From: Strigops habroptila
Taxonomy: Eukaryota > Chordata > Aves > Psittaciformes > Psittacidae
NCBI RefSeq assembly: GCF_004027225.2
Contig: NC_046360.1
Location: 2,530,001-2,594,000, forward strand
Reading direction: 5' to 3'
DNA: 64,000 nt
Part shown: piece by piece, positions 12,201 through 23,888 of the stretch
Layout of the letters: every line of letters starts with the position of its first letter
Numbering within the stretch: the stretch's first letter is position 1
Program-made: the position numbers and the translations under genes
Notes under the pieces: model-generated
The model's input: the letters and a program-made list of their open reading frames with translations, nothing else
Database searches by the model: none
What the model was told of the DNA's origin: nothing

Positions 12201-14014
12201 TGAAGAGCATCTGCCCCCTCTTTCTCGCTGTTTCAGAGATACTAGGCAAAACCAGAGCTTTCATTCCAGGTGTTCTAGGCACTTCAGTAGGTCTTTAAAT
12301 AACAGCTGATGTATTTTTATTTATTTATTTTTAATAGGTTAACAATTACATTGAAGACTGCATAGCTCAAAAACATCCATTAATCAAGATCTTGCGCCTC
12401 GTTTGCTTGCAATCTGTGTGCAATAGTGGACTGAAGCAGAAGGTTCTGGACCATTACAAAAGAGAGATTCTCCAGGTTGGGCTGAACTTTTGGATCCACA
12501 CATTTCTGAGACAATCCCACCAAATCCTCAGCTCTGCAGCACTTCCCTTCTAGACAGACCCATCAACACATGGCCAGCGTGTGCAGAGGGAGCACTGAGG
12601 CTTCTGGGTGGGCTGACAGCAATGGCTCAGGAGGTGCTGATACGTGGTTTACAACATGTAGATACAGAGGGGTTTATATCATTGCACTTCTTACTATTAT
12701 AATTGAAACACCCCAGATTAACCAAAAAGCTTTTTAAAATGAACATCTTTGTCTTTATATACTTTAAACGCTCTGGTCATGGATTATTGATGTGGTATTA
12801 ACAGTGACTTCTTCACATTGCAGACTTACGGCTATGAACATATATTGACCTTAAACAACTTGGAGAAGGCTGGACTCCTGAAACCTCAGACAGGCGGCAG
12901 GAATAACTACCCAACGATCAGGAAAACCCTGCGCTTATGGATGGATGATGTTAACGAACAGGTAAACGGGCACCTTCACAGTGACCATTGCATCTAATGA
13001 TACAGAACTGTGTGCAGCAGGAAAACCTTCATCTTTGTTTCATTATTACTACTTTATGGTGCTGTTCTGCAGCATGGAGCAGCTCTCACCCCTGCTCACG
13101 CTCTGCTCTCTCCTGCAGAACCCCAATGACATTTCCTACGTGTACAGTGGCTACGCGCCGCTGAGCGTCCGCCTGGCCCAGCTACTGGCTCGCCCAGGGT
13201 GGAGGAGCATAGAGGAGGTTCTGAAGATGCTGCCGGGTCCCCATTTTGAGGAGAGGCAGCAGCTACCCACTGGCCTTCAGAAAAAGCGTAAGTTTTGCTT
13301 TGGTTCCCCATTTTTTAAAGGGAGATGCATGTCTGTGTGGCTGGAATGAAACAAACTGAAATCAGGGCTGGCAGAGTCCAGGCACCTATCTCATCTCCCT
13401 GTCCCACTGTAGTGTTAGGTCTCCCAAGCCTATTTTGGACAGATAGCTTTCTGGCCTCTTTAAAACATGCAGTCACAAACTCAGCCTGCTGTGCACAGCA
13501 CCATGTGCACTGAAGATAGAACAGAGCTGTACATTTATTTAACTTCTCATGAGAGTACTCAAGTAAGCCCTAACCTTACACTGTGAGTTTAACAACTAAC
13601 GTTACTTTGCACTCTCTAGTCCTAAGCCTGGGCGGGCAGGAGCATATCCTCTAAAGAGACCCCAAAGCTGGGAGGAGAGTCTGCATTTCTGGGCCTAGTG
13701 TTTTGCCCAATAGGTTTCTCCTCTAATTCAGCCACTATCTTTATTTTAGTTTTAGGTTATTTTGAATTTGACTGACAGTTGATGTAGAACTACAACCTGT
13801 AAGTGTCTCTGAATTCACAGGTCAACACGGTGAGAACCGAGTCACGCTGGTGTTCTTCCTGGGAGGAGTAACGTACGCAGAAATTGCTGCACTGAGATTT
13901 CTGTCCCAGATGGAAGATGGAGGCACAGAGTATGTCATTGCCACTACAAAACTGATCAATGGGACAAGCTGGATCAAATCCTTGATGGAAAAACTAGAAC
14001 CTGCCCCATTCTAA
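6228..14014 (+). CDS. VPS33A: VPS33A, HOPS/CORVET SM-family subunit
   Basis: VPS33A is the Sec1/Munc18-like subunit of the HOPS and CORVET tethers; it templates SNARE assembly for endosome-lysosome fusion. Thirteen coding exons: 6228-6329, 6426-6491, 6571-6698, 7121-7310, 8143-8259, 8879-9053, 9748-9941, 11464-11590, 11790-11857, 12338-12475, 12824-12961, 13119-13287, 13821-14014. All phases join, giving 601 residues (human 596). The start is ATGGCGGC after GC-rich leader. Recognisable blocks are [76 protein letters not shown] and [19 protein letters not shown]. The C-terminus reads MEKLEPAPF, four residues (LEPA) longer than the human MEKPF end. Introns 1-3 are short and GC-rich; later ones hold nothing I recognise except a CR1 copy in intron 7 and a TTTA-type microsatellite near 12320. 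Confidence 0.97.
6330..6425 (+). repeat. VPS33A intron 1 with G-run and (C)25 tract
   Basis: This 96-base intron starts with a G-rich stretch (GTGCGGGGG...) and ends with 25 consecutive C residues at 6399-6423, directly abutting the AG acceptor. Shorter C-runs lie between. Confidence 0.9.
11020..11195 (+). mobile_element. CR1 LINE 3' end (VPS33A intron 7)
   Basis: A CR1 3' terminus in the same direction as VPS33A. It contains GTGCCCAGAGAAGCTGTGGC, the CCATCCCTGGCAGTGTTCAA block, GGGTTGGAACTGGATGAGC and CCCTTCCAACAC, and stops at CCATTCTATGATA, the typical CR1 tail repeat. It is 5'-truncated; the left edge is uncertain and may extend toward 10880. Confidence 0.88.
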
Positions 14015-14213
14015 GGTCTGTGGTGAGAGACAGTGAAGGTGAGAGGCCCCACGAACACAGGCACATCAGCTTCTGGTCTTTTGGCATGGCTTGAACATCG
14101 GGGAGACAAGACAGTGCAAGAAGGTCTCCTGAGACCAGCTCATGATGGAGTTTACCCTCATCCCTCTCTGCACTTGTGTACCTACTGTTTGTGGAACTTC
14201 CTAGTAGACAAAG

Positions 14214-14232
14214 TAGCTCCTTTAGAGCTACT
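14214..14232 (+). repeat. Small hairpin in VPS33A 3' UTR
   Basis: GTAGCTC and GAGCTAC form a 7-bp inverted repeat around CTTTA, about 40 bases before the polyadenylation signal. It could be a minor 3' UTR stem or chance. Confidence 0.4.
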
Positions 14233-14266
14233 TTAGCTCCTTAGAGCTGAAAGACACTAACAATGA

Positions 14267-14272
14267 AATAAA
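14267..14272 (+). promoter_or_regulatory. VPS33A: VPS33A polyadenylation signal
   Basis: A canonical AATAAA lies 253 bases downstream of the VPS33A stop codon, giving a compact 3' UTR. Confidence 0.7.
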
Positions 14273-17200
14273 CAGTGGGAGAAAGAGAGATCCCTGCTCG
14301 TGGTCTGGATTGGCAAACAAGTGATGGGGTAGCAGGGGTTGGGCCTGGTCCTTCCATTTGGCAAATTGCTGGGGTTTTTTTTCCCTTTACTTTCAGTGGA
14401 AATGTGATTACTTCTTTTTACCCTCCTAAGGTGCTGAGGAGGCAGGATGTTTTCTGTTCCTGCTTTCATACCAATATTCCCAGCTGACTGCACAATGGAA
14501 AGAGAACTCCTATAGAGGGGAAGCAGTAACTTTTTTACTGCATACATTTAGAAACTTCCTGGCTCTCAGGCATCGAGAATAATGCAGCTGCAGGACATGC
14601 TTGGCCTGTGGCAGCTCTTACAGGCTGGCTGTTATGGTTAGGTGCCTGTAGGCCACACTGAAGTCCACTGTCCTGAATGCTTTGGCCAAGACATTCACTG
14701 GGTTTCCTGCAGCAACAGCTAAACCTGGAACTATCCACATGCACGTCAACAGCACTGACTATGAAAACAAGCAACTGCACCCAAATTATGAGATGCTTGA
14801 GTCTTCTACTGCAGTCGCCCTCTGAAGGTTTGTTTGTCCTGGGTACACCCACCTGACTCAGGAAAGCTACTCCAGGGTATGAATTACATCAGTATGTCAA
14901 GAGCTTATGTCTGAAGACACACAAACACTCCTTGCATGGGACTCAGGCCAAAAATAGCTATGTCAGTGACCCAGTAAACAGCGGGTTTCAGACAGACACT
15001 TTTTTCTCTCCCCCTGTTCAGTTTATAAACTGTGGTACTTGCTGCTGCAACTGGTGTAGAGCTCAACATTATAAAATGGAATTTTCCATGGTCTTGGTGG
15101 CAGGGCCCTTGGTGGTGCTGAGCCAACGGGTGCCAAGAGGCAGCTTCAGCTCTCGGAGACTTGGCCTTGCTGATGGCCAGGGGCTGGGAAGGCAGAGCAG
15201 GGTCCTTGCTTACCGTGTGCAGCTGCCACTGCCAGAGCCTGCTGCTGTGCCTCAGCCCTCTCTCCCCACGGTCACCATCACTCTACTCACATGCTTCTAC
15301 AGCAACCACTGGGGACTGATTCATGCTACGTTTTACTCTTAAATAGTTAAAAACAACTGAAAAAAAACCCATCCCACACCTGAAATCACTCTCAGCAAAC
15401 ACAGCTGCTCTCAGTTATCCTGCATAATGCACATTACATCCCAAAACCCCCTGCATTTTGCCAAGGTGTTAAACTTACGACTGTGGGTTTCAGTCTTGTT
15501 TTGTAAGACTGAGTTCTGCCAAATCAGCCCAGTCACAGAGCCCCCCTGTCTGTCTAACTCCACTTGGCTCATTATAACAAAATAAAAAGTGTGTTTGATC
15601 TTTTTGAAGTGTTTCTCTCTCTTTTCACTGCAATAAAACCTAAATAAAATAACCCAAACCTCTGCACTGTGGTCGCTGTGTCCTTCTCCCCCTGCCCCAG
15701 GATAATTAACTTCAATTGAAACTGTTTCTCTAACAGCTCAAGGCTTTTTCTTCTAAGTTTACACACTAATTCCATTCTGTTCTGCCACTGACCATACTAC
15801 ATCAGAAATATTTAAGGGATTTCTTGACTTCTAAAGGAAGATACATTTTTAATCATTTGAGACGTCTTTTTAATTCAGGTGGTCAAGTTGCACACTTGTC
15901 TTGCAAAAACAAAACATGCTGCAACTTTGACAACAATGTAAGGCTCAAGTGTGGGCTGCCTTGTTCTGAGTTCTTGCTGTTGTTCCACTGTGAAGTAGCT
16001 AATTTCATAGTATTTGAAAAGAAAACTACGTTTGGATCAAAACTTAGACATTACTGTGCAAAGAAGAAATAATGTGAGTCAGTGCAGTCCTGACAGAGTG
16101 TCCTTGGCTGGGCCCTGAGGGTCTGTGTACTCTCACAATTTCCAGATTTTTCTTTTTTTAAATCTTAAAAATTGAGCTAATCACAAGGAAATAACAGCAC
16201 TGCTCAGGCTGGTTTGTGAACTGAGGTCACGACGTGTAAAAGCTACACCACAAGCAAATAAAGGAACCCATTCAAGAGCTTGCTTACCTTTTCACGTGGC
16301 CCAGCAAATGCGTGTGTTTGTTAGTACCACCAAAGGCAAAAGCTTTTACAAGTAGTGTAAAAGCTACACCACAAGCAAATAAAAGAACCCATTCAAGAGC
16401 TTGCTTACCTTTTCACGTGGCCCAACAAATGTGTGTGTTTGTTAGTACCACCAAAGGCAAAACTTACTCTGAAGACAGTTCACTCCCAACACTTGGTAAA
16501 CTCTAATTTATCAACAGCACTGCTGCAGAGTTTTTGCAGTGTAGCCCTGCACCACCACACTGAGCTGGAGCCATGCGGACACTCACCCTGAACAAAGTCT
16601 CTTCCTGGAACTATTCAGCAACAACAACACAAACTAAAAGCCATCCTGACGTTGATCAATTCTCTGGAGGAGCAATTACTTCTTAACAGGCTTCCTGAGC
16701 AGCTTGATTATGTTCTGCTTCTGGCTAAGGCCTTGCTGACCACGCGGGTAATAATTTGATAACAAGAGAGCCCAATTAAATTAAGGGGCCATTTTCTACA
16801 TCATAATATCTTTGTGAGTAAGAGATTTGATTTGCAGTACATACTCTTCCCTCTCCCTGCTGTCTGCATTTGTCTGGTTTACAAGCAAAAACCATAAAGA
16901 AACCATTACCCAACCTCCACCCCAGGAGACTTTCACTTTTCATAGAATAGTATCAGAAAACAGTTTTGCTAGAAATAAATACATAGCTTTTCTCCCTCCT
17001 CCCCCCTGCTGCAAGAGTGCTCACTCTCTAAAAGGTAGGGGTGACTGTTTGGGTGTGCAGGGTTAAGATAGAGCAGTGAACTAACGACAGCGCAGTGAGG
17101 AGGTGGCTTCAGTGCTTGCTCTTGTTTGATAAAAGAGGCTGACTCAGTCCACACAGGTACAGCAAATAAAGTGCTGCTGACCTGAGATGGTTCCCCATGT

Positions 17201-18873
17201 GAGCATCTTTCTCCCCGAGTGACCCACAGGAGCGCTGGGCTCTCCAAGAATGAAGCAAGAGGCACAACAGCATTCCACATAACTACAGAATGATGTGTAA
17301 CTGCAGGATAACATATAAAATGACACAACACTTTGCTAGAGGAAAACAAAGCACACATTTAAGCAAATGCAGTTTTGACCCGGTAACATTAAGCCATGGT
17401 GCTTAACCTCACCAAATACTGTTCACAAAAGCACTCTGGGGAAGGGGAGCTATTTGGCATGCTCTGTTTCGCTGTGCTATGTCATATCATAACTGGTCCT
17501 GGCCACACCTAGTGCATTAGTCCTCGTGCGGGCTGCAAACACAACCTCATTACTCCTGGCTGCCGGATGAGCAGAGCAGAAGGCGATCAAACTACAGCGC
17601 AAACCCGTTAGAAGGCAGAAATTCAAGGGACAGCTGCAGAACAAAACTAGAACAGGAACTTTACGAAGTAGAGCCCATCATCTACCTGGGTAAGCAGCTT
17701 ATTTCTTTATCCACCTCTTTTTAGACAAGCAGAAATCATGTAAAGCCTATAGACAGAAAACCTGAACGCTTTGAACAACAGGAAACCATGCCTGGTTTTA
17801 AAATGCAATAGCTCCTATACAATAATGTATACCTGTGCATGAGCTTAGACTGAAATGACTGAACTCTTTAATAAGATCAAAAAGTGAACTCTTCATCACA
17901 AAAGCTCTTCAAAAATAGAGAATTCTAAGTATCAGGGTGGGAATTCAGTTTACTTTCCTGGCTTTAGACTGTTTAGAAGAGAAATAATCCTTTCAGGTTA
18001 GCTTTATCTCAAGTCTGGTTTTAAATCCCTTTTATGTGCTTGACCAAGAGTGTGGCTATATTTGACCAGGCACAGTTATGATCAAAATTGAAAAGAATAT
18101 GTAAATTGGAATGATGGTAGAATTTTTTGCATGGGTCTTCACAGCTTTAGGTCTTAAGGAGCCAATAACTTTTGTGAAAGAGTTCAGATTTTATATGAAA
18201 CTAACAAATGAACAATCACTTCTAAAATGATGTGCAACTATGACTTTAAAATACAGCTAGAAGACAAATTCTAAAGCATCTTATCCCGTGTTTTCCATTT
18301 AAGGGTTATTTTTAACGTGAGATATAAATATTTGCCTGTGCGAACTTGTATTTAAGCCCCAGTTTTCGTCATTCTTAAACAAAAGGCTCAGTTTGTGCCA
18401 GTATCTCCATTAGATGCAATTATATCATTAAATATTAATGGTGGCTTCCTTGGAGGAATTGACCACTTTGATCAGAACACATTGTTGGTAATGCACCACC
18501 AGCGACCGCTCTGAACATGAAGCTTCCCAGATGCACAGCTGCTGACACAGGGGGGAAGACCCCAGGAGCCAGCTGGACCCTGCCGGGGCCTCAGCCCCAT
18601 ACCAACACCGCCTGTGTGTGGCTGTATTTTAATTTGCTTAGTTACCAGTCCTGATTTGGAGACTTTGATCAGATCTCAAACTCCTTTTCAACGCTGCAGC
18701 TCAGCAGCCCTCTACAGGGCTCTGAACAAGCACACACAAGTACAACCTGACACTGACAACCTTCTAAGAAGGATGGGTGGCTGAATGCAGCCATTACTCC
18801 CCACAGCAGAGCCAACCCATCGGCTCTGGAGTCTCCTTGCTCCGAAACACTCACCCTGTCTCTTTGCTTACAG
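14273..18873. other. VPS33A-DIABLO intergenic region, left part
   Basis: Mostly unique sequence with no supported coding exon apart from the small gene to the right. Its one clear structure is the tandem duplication at 16234-16461. A possible 5' exon for the small gene ends at the donor-like TACCTGGGTAAGC near 17690, but nothing else supports it. Confidence 0.5.
16234..16461. repeat. 121-bp direct tandem duplication
   Basis: Two copies of a 107-base block start at 16234 and 16355 (period 121) and differ at about three positions (for example AAATAAAGG against AAATAAAAG, CAAATGCG against CAAATGTG). Copy 1 begins with TGTAAAAGCT (16235-16244) and ends with its exact reverse complement AGCTTTTACA (16341-16350); copy 2 keeps the left end only. 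Each copy includes a CACGTG. It looks recent. It is either a local slip duplication or a short inverted-repeat-bounded element; no family is recognised. Confidence 0.85.
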
Positions 18874-18932
18874 ACCAGGAGGAGCACCCGAGTCAACCCG
18901 AGACCCTACCTGCGGCAGTGCTGGGGAGAGCC

Positions 18933-19067
18933 ATGCCGGACTCCTTCACCATCCACTTCCTGAAGGTGCTGAGGGAGCTGCTGGCCTTCGTGCTCTTCAG
19001 CTACACCGTGCTGGTCGGGGCGCTGCTGCTCGCCGGGTGGACGACGTACTTCTTGGTGCTTAAATGA
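18933..19067 (+). CDS. Unrecognised 44-residue one-pass membrane protein
   Basis: I do not recognise this gene. An intact 45-codon frame starts at an ATG in good context (GAGCC before ATG) and encodes a short amphipathic lead (MPDSFTIHFLKVLREL), then one hydrophobic span at about residues 17-35 (LAFVLFSYTVLVGALLLAGW), and ends TTYFLVLK. Nearly all codons end in G or C although the surroundings are AT-rich, which strongly suggests selection on protein. A good acceptor (CTTTGCTTACAG) lies at 18873, so the exon probably runs 18874 to about 19225. AATAAA follows 137 bases after the stop. The open frame continues upstream to 18777 across that acceptor, so the upstream in-frame ATG is less likely. 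It sits between VPS33A and DIABLO on the same strand. It resembles small organelle or ER micropeptides in size only; location and role are unknown. Confidence 0.7.
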   Translation: MPDSFTIHFLKVLRELLAFVLFSYTVLVGALLLAGWTTYFLVLK

Positions 19068-19203
19068 GAGCTCTCCAGAGGCAAGAGGCTCCACTGTGCA
19101 GCTCATCCTGCACGTCTGCTCATCACATGGGATGCTCCCTTCATCCTGCAAGTGTTTTGTTCTGTTACTGCCTAATCACAGTCTTATTTTCTTATGTAAA
19201 AAG

Positions 19204-19209
19204 AATAAA
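19204..19209 (+). promoter_or_regulatory. Polyadenylation signal of the small membrane-protein gene
   Basis: A canonical AATAAA lies 137 bases after the stop of the 44-residue frame. It supports a separate short transcript that ends before the DIABLO promoter. Confidence 0.6.
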
Positions 19210-20287
19210 GGCTTCAAAAGCATCTACATGCATGCACTTTACTGATCTTTGTGGCTCTTGCAGCTTCTTTGTGGCTCCTAAACATTTGTCCCTGTTCCCC
19301 AAAATGTTTAAAAGCCTCCCAGCAGTTTTATCCCGAGATTCCCACTCCGTGCTCTGCCTCAAGAGCACAGCAGCCTGCCAAGCACAGCGGAGGGACAGGA
19401 GGGATGCAACACAATTCAAACATGACCAACATCTCGTAGGAACAAGTCCTGCCTTGTCCAACTCTGCCTCATTAAGGGTGTGAAGGCTGAGATACAGAAA
19501 TTACTTGTAATTATTTTTAGATGTCCTGGAAAAAGACATCTCAAATCAGCAGAAAGTTACACTCTTCCTACAGTTTTATGAGGTACATTTCCTGGAGGGG
19601 GGTACCAACACCATGTTATCTACAGGCTTGTTATTTGGTGCTCTCAAGTGTTACGCTTTTCAACAAATGCTTAAAACACAGAATTAGCTGAAAGATGTGC
19701 CTGTGATGCAGCACTGCCTGAAAGTGAACTGCACTGAGCCAACTGTAACAGGGAACAATGGGAATCTCTGCTATAAATAGAGTAGGCTTAATCGATCAAG
19801 GCTTTCATGTGGAACTATACAGGAAACCTTTGCTGGAGGAGCTGAGGATTATCACCAAGAAGCTCCGGATTACCACTAGTGTAGAATGAACCGAAAGCAA
19901 AGCAGCATTATATACACTTATAACACTAACTGAAGCAGGGGGTGTGTGGAGCAGAACCTGTGTAAGCCGGTCCGTGCGACGGCAGCCATCACTGCTGACC
20001 TGACACAGCTGCGGCTGCCCCCCGCTGAGCCGGGCCGGCCCCTCAGGTATCCCTGAGCACCGCAACACGCAGGAGCTGGGCCCCCAGCACCACCGGTGCT
20101 CCCAGGGCCTGTCCCCGGGCCGGTGCCGCTCCCTGCGGGGCGGAGCAAGCGGAGCCTCGACCGGTCGCTCGGTGCCGCCGCCTCAGGCTCCGCCCTCCCT
20201 CAGGGCTCCGCGCGCGCCTCACGCCGGTGCAAACCAGCCCCACCCGCCGCTACGCGCTGACGTCGCTTCCTACGCGCCGTCCAGTGC
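19210..20287. other. Spacer and DIABLO CpG-rich promoter
   Basis: The left half (to about 19950) is unremarkable. From about 19980 the sequence becomes CpG-rich and continues so past DIABLO exon 1 to about 20550, consistent with a CpG-island promoter. TGACGTC (20258-20264) is a CRE-like site about 28 bases before the start codon, followed by the ETS-like CTTCC. Confidence 0.6.
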
Positions 20288-20299
20288 CAAGATGGCGGC
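20288..20299 (+). promoter_or_regulatory. DIABLO: TISU / YY1 element over the DIABLO start codon
   Basis: CAAGATGGCGGC is an exact match to the TISU consensus SAASATGGCGGC and contains the DIABLO ATG. TISU elements direct transcription through YY1 and scanning-free initiation from very short leaders, and are common in mitochondrial-protein genes. This also fixes the choice of start codon. Confidence 0.8.
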
Positions 20300-23200
20300 G
20301 GGCAGCCGGTGGCTCCGGAGCTGCTGCTCCCTGCTCAGGTACCGGCTCTGCGGGGCGCGGCCGCGGGGGGGCCCAGGCGGGTGTTCGATGGGCTCCGCTG
20401 AGCGCCCGTTGTGGCCCGCCTGGAGCGGGCGGCCTGTGCCGCAGCGGCGAGCCTCACCCGTGTCCAGCCGCCGCAGCACGGCCGGAGGAGCACAGGCTGT
20501 GGCACCCACACCGCTATCGCCGCTGAGGGGCTGCAGGTTAAAGCCCACAGCGTAAAAGACGGCACCAGAACAACACCAGAACAACACCAGAATCTTCGCG
20601 GCTGAGTGCTGCTCTTCAGCGATAGGCCCTGAGCCCACAGACACATGCACAAGGGAGGATGTCAGTGAAACTGGCCACAGGAGGCCCTGCTGGGATGCAG
20701 CTATTGCCAGCCATACTCCTCCTCTGCATGTACCTTATACCACTTCTAAGCATGCTTTTTAACTTGTTTTCTACTATTACAGAATATTAGCAGTGTGTTG
20801 GTACCAGAGAAGATACATTTGCACTCTCAAAGGATTAATAATGTGCTAGTTACTGTGCTTGTCTCTTTTTTTGCACTTATAATTAAGTAATATAACAGAA
20901 TTTAAACCAAATTTACCCATTCACTATTACACAGCTGCGTTACAGAAGCTCAGTAGAGAGCAAGGCACCCAGAACAACTTCTAGGTGTTCCCTTCCTCTC
21001 CAATACCCATTTCCCACTGCACACGGGTTACTTCTTGTGCTTACCTTTGTTTCTTGCATTTCCAGACGAAGCCTCCCTGTTGTGGCCAGTGTCAGGAGGC
21101 GCTGCCTCTCGGGAGTGAGCGGCCGATGGCACCAAGTGGTGGGAGTGGGGCTGGGAGTGTCCTTGTGCGCTGTCCCCATTGCGGAGGTAACGTACCAGCA
21201 GAGAGATGTGTACAGAACCTGCTCATCACAAACAGTTTAATACTCAAAAGCACTCACTTAGCGTTTTATAAAGTGATACTTGCCCTCGGAATGGTGTTCC
21301 TGCTTGCGGATCACAGGTGTTTAAGATGTGGTTGTTAAGGAAGAGAAATGAGGAAGTAACACCTTGTTAAAACAGTTGCCTTGTTTTACAGTGGAAGAAC
21401 TGTAGCGAGAATTAGGCTGTCCAGCCTCGTAACTTACAGTAATGCTTTTCCTTATCACTATTTATTGCATCCATATGAAAGTGAGGGTAAAGATCAGGCA
21501 GATATCTTTGTCTTTCAGCAGCAGAATGTGATTTCTCTCAGCAACGATGCCCTGATTAAAAGAGCAGTTTCCTTGGTCACAGACAGCACTTCTACGCTTC
21601 TCTCTCAAACAACATACGCGCTGATTGAAGCACTGACAGAGTATACAAAGGTAAGCTGAGAGATCATGTACAGTGCTAGCAAGTCATGTACAGCACTGGA
21701 AACAGTGAACTATTTGCTCTAACTACATCTGTTAAACCATAATTGGAATGGGCTTTGGCTTTTTTATTATTATTAATAACAGGTGTGGGGGTTTAAAGAT
21801 GTCAGGTCTCCAGGAAACAGTGGGGTAGGGCTCCCTGTGCAGCTATACCACACACAGAAGTTACTTTTAGCTTTGTTAAGACGGTTGCTTTGAGCTTGAT
21901 CTTTAGCCAGAATGTCCCATGGCTCGGAACTGGAGCTAAAGAAACTCGTAACAGGTATTGGACACCGGCATACTGAGTAAGGAGGATGCACCACCCTCTG
22001 TGCTTAGGTATTTTATTTACCTTCTGTGCCCATTTTTAAGACCATGAACTTGAGTTTCATCAGAAGAATCGAGTGAGCCATATTTAAGTCTGAAACAAGA
22101 TAGAGTTTTAATTTTATAAGTGCTAATTTGAGTAAAATACTTGCATTCCAGTTTACCTCCTTATTAGTATGGCAAGCACATAAAGAGATGTGCACAGCAG
22201 TGCTGTAGGCAGAGAGCAAATGCTGTCAGTGCCCCCAAAACTGCAGTGAACTTGAGAACAAAGCACCTTTGGAACCATTCAGCAACTGTACTAACACCAG
22301 TTAACACAGAGACAACATCAGAGATGCACAGATCATCATGTAACTGAAATGATTCCTTTGCAGGCAGTTTATACACTGGTGTCTCTCTACAAGCAATATG
22401 CAAACCTTCTTGGGAAGATGAATTCAGAAGAGGTGGATGCAGTCTGGCAGGTGGTGATAGGAGCCAGAGTGGACGTAAGCAATTGTCTCCCTTCAGTCAG
22501 CAATCTGCCTCTTAAAACTCTGCTCAGAAACTCTCCTCTCGCTGGCTCACCTTTTCACAAAGGCGCTGTTTGGAAGAGCACTCACATACTGCTACATCTG
22601 GTTAAGTAATACTTTGTTTTACTGCTAGGTGAGAACAAAACAGGAGGAATACCTAAGGCTGGAATCCAGCTGGATGACAGCGTTACGTCTTTCAGAGATG
22701 GCAGCAGAAGCTGCGTATCAATCAGGTAATACTGAGGATGTCTTTCCCCTCCCATTTGGGCAGCATTTATTGCGTGAGAACGGAGTCGAGAGACCCAAAA
22801 TATCCATTCAGTTCACACAGCAGTTGGTACCTAATGCCTGGTTTTTAGAGATGCTGAGAACTTCTGTTATTTTACTGGCTACAGATCTAGCAGAAATGTT
22901 TTGAGAACTGGGCCTGGAAACTTCACATATGGTTTAGATCAAGACCAAACGTGCCAGAAAAAGGTTTCGGGGCAGCATTTAGTCATTTCTAAATGCAGTG
23001 TTCAAACATAGCCACAGAAATCAGGCTACCTAGGGGGTCCAGCAGGTCTTTCCAGCTGGACTCACTTTTACTAAAGAGTGGGAATATTTGCCTTTCACTC
23101 AGGAAAGAGACTCATTTTGGTCTTTCTCTCTGGATACACACTTTCACAAAAAGTTGAGGACTTGATAGCTCCAAGATTGAATTATGGGTTGACTTACGGT

Positions 23201-23888
23201 AAATCAGCAAAGTTATGGGAGTGGAGAAGGGGAGAAAAGCAATGAACATACAGGGACACCCTGACTCTGCAAGGGCCTAAAAAACACACAGAGTCTGTCA
23301 GGAGGAGAAGGGATTCTGAGTTCAGCAGTGCCACAGATATTCTCACTGCTGGTAGGTGCCAAGAGAAGGACTGCAAGTTCCCAGCACATGATGGCTGGGC
23401 TTAGTTCTACAACTCACTACCACAAGCTGATCCCTCTGATCAGACACTGGCTGTAACCCACTTGGGGGGGAAGAGTTCAAGGGGGCAAAAAATAACCTCA
23501 AAGCAGGCAAACTGCTGTCTGAGGTAAATGAACAGCAGATGCATTTAGCATTAATAGAGCCCAAGAGCCATCAAAACACTTAGCAAAGCAGATGATAATT
23601 ATAGACAGTGGGTACCTTAATTGAAGGTTTGCTGAGTGCTCCTCTAACCCCTGTATTTAAATCATTACCTCAGGTGCAGACCAAGCCTCGGTGTCCGCCC
23701 GCAGCCACATTCAGCTGGTGAAATCACAGGTACAAGAAGTGCGACAGCTGTCCCAGAAAGCAGAGACCAAATTAGCTGAGGCTCAAACAGAAGAGCTCAT
23801 CAAAGCTCAAGGAGAGGATTCTTCATTGCCAGAGGGTATTTTAGGAAGCTCAGAGGCGGGTGAGGACCCTTACCTGCGGGAGGACTGA
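20292..23888 (+). CDS. DIABLO: DIABLO / Smac
   Basis: DIABLO is a mitochondrial intermembrane-space protein that is released in apoptosis and relieves IAP inhibition of caspases. Six coding exons: 20292-20338, 21066-21186, 21519-21650, 22364-22474, 22629-22725, 23674-23888; phases agree and give 240 residues (human 239). Residues 1-50 are an Arg-rich mitochondrial leader followed by a hydrophobic stop segment ([11 protein letters not shown]). Processing before residue 51 would expose AVPIAE, the IAP-binding motif. The rest forms the helical dimer: [52 protein letters not shown] and [14 protein letters not shown]. The end, DPYLRED, is close to the human AYLRED. The start codon lies in a TISU element. 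Introns hold no recognised element. Confidence 0.97.

Noticed and set aside
18777-18932. N-terminal extension of the 44-residue protein to an upstream ATG
   Set aside because: It crosses a strong acceptor at 18873 and has low-complexity, noncoding composition, unlike the GC3-rich part after 18933.
20172-20555. 127-codon + strand frame over DIABLO exon 1
   Set aside because: Wrong frame for DIABLO and Ala/Arg/Pro-rich, typical of CpG-island composition.
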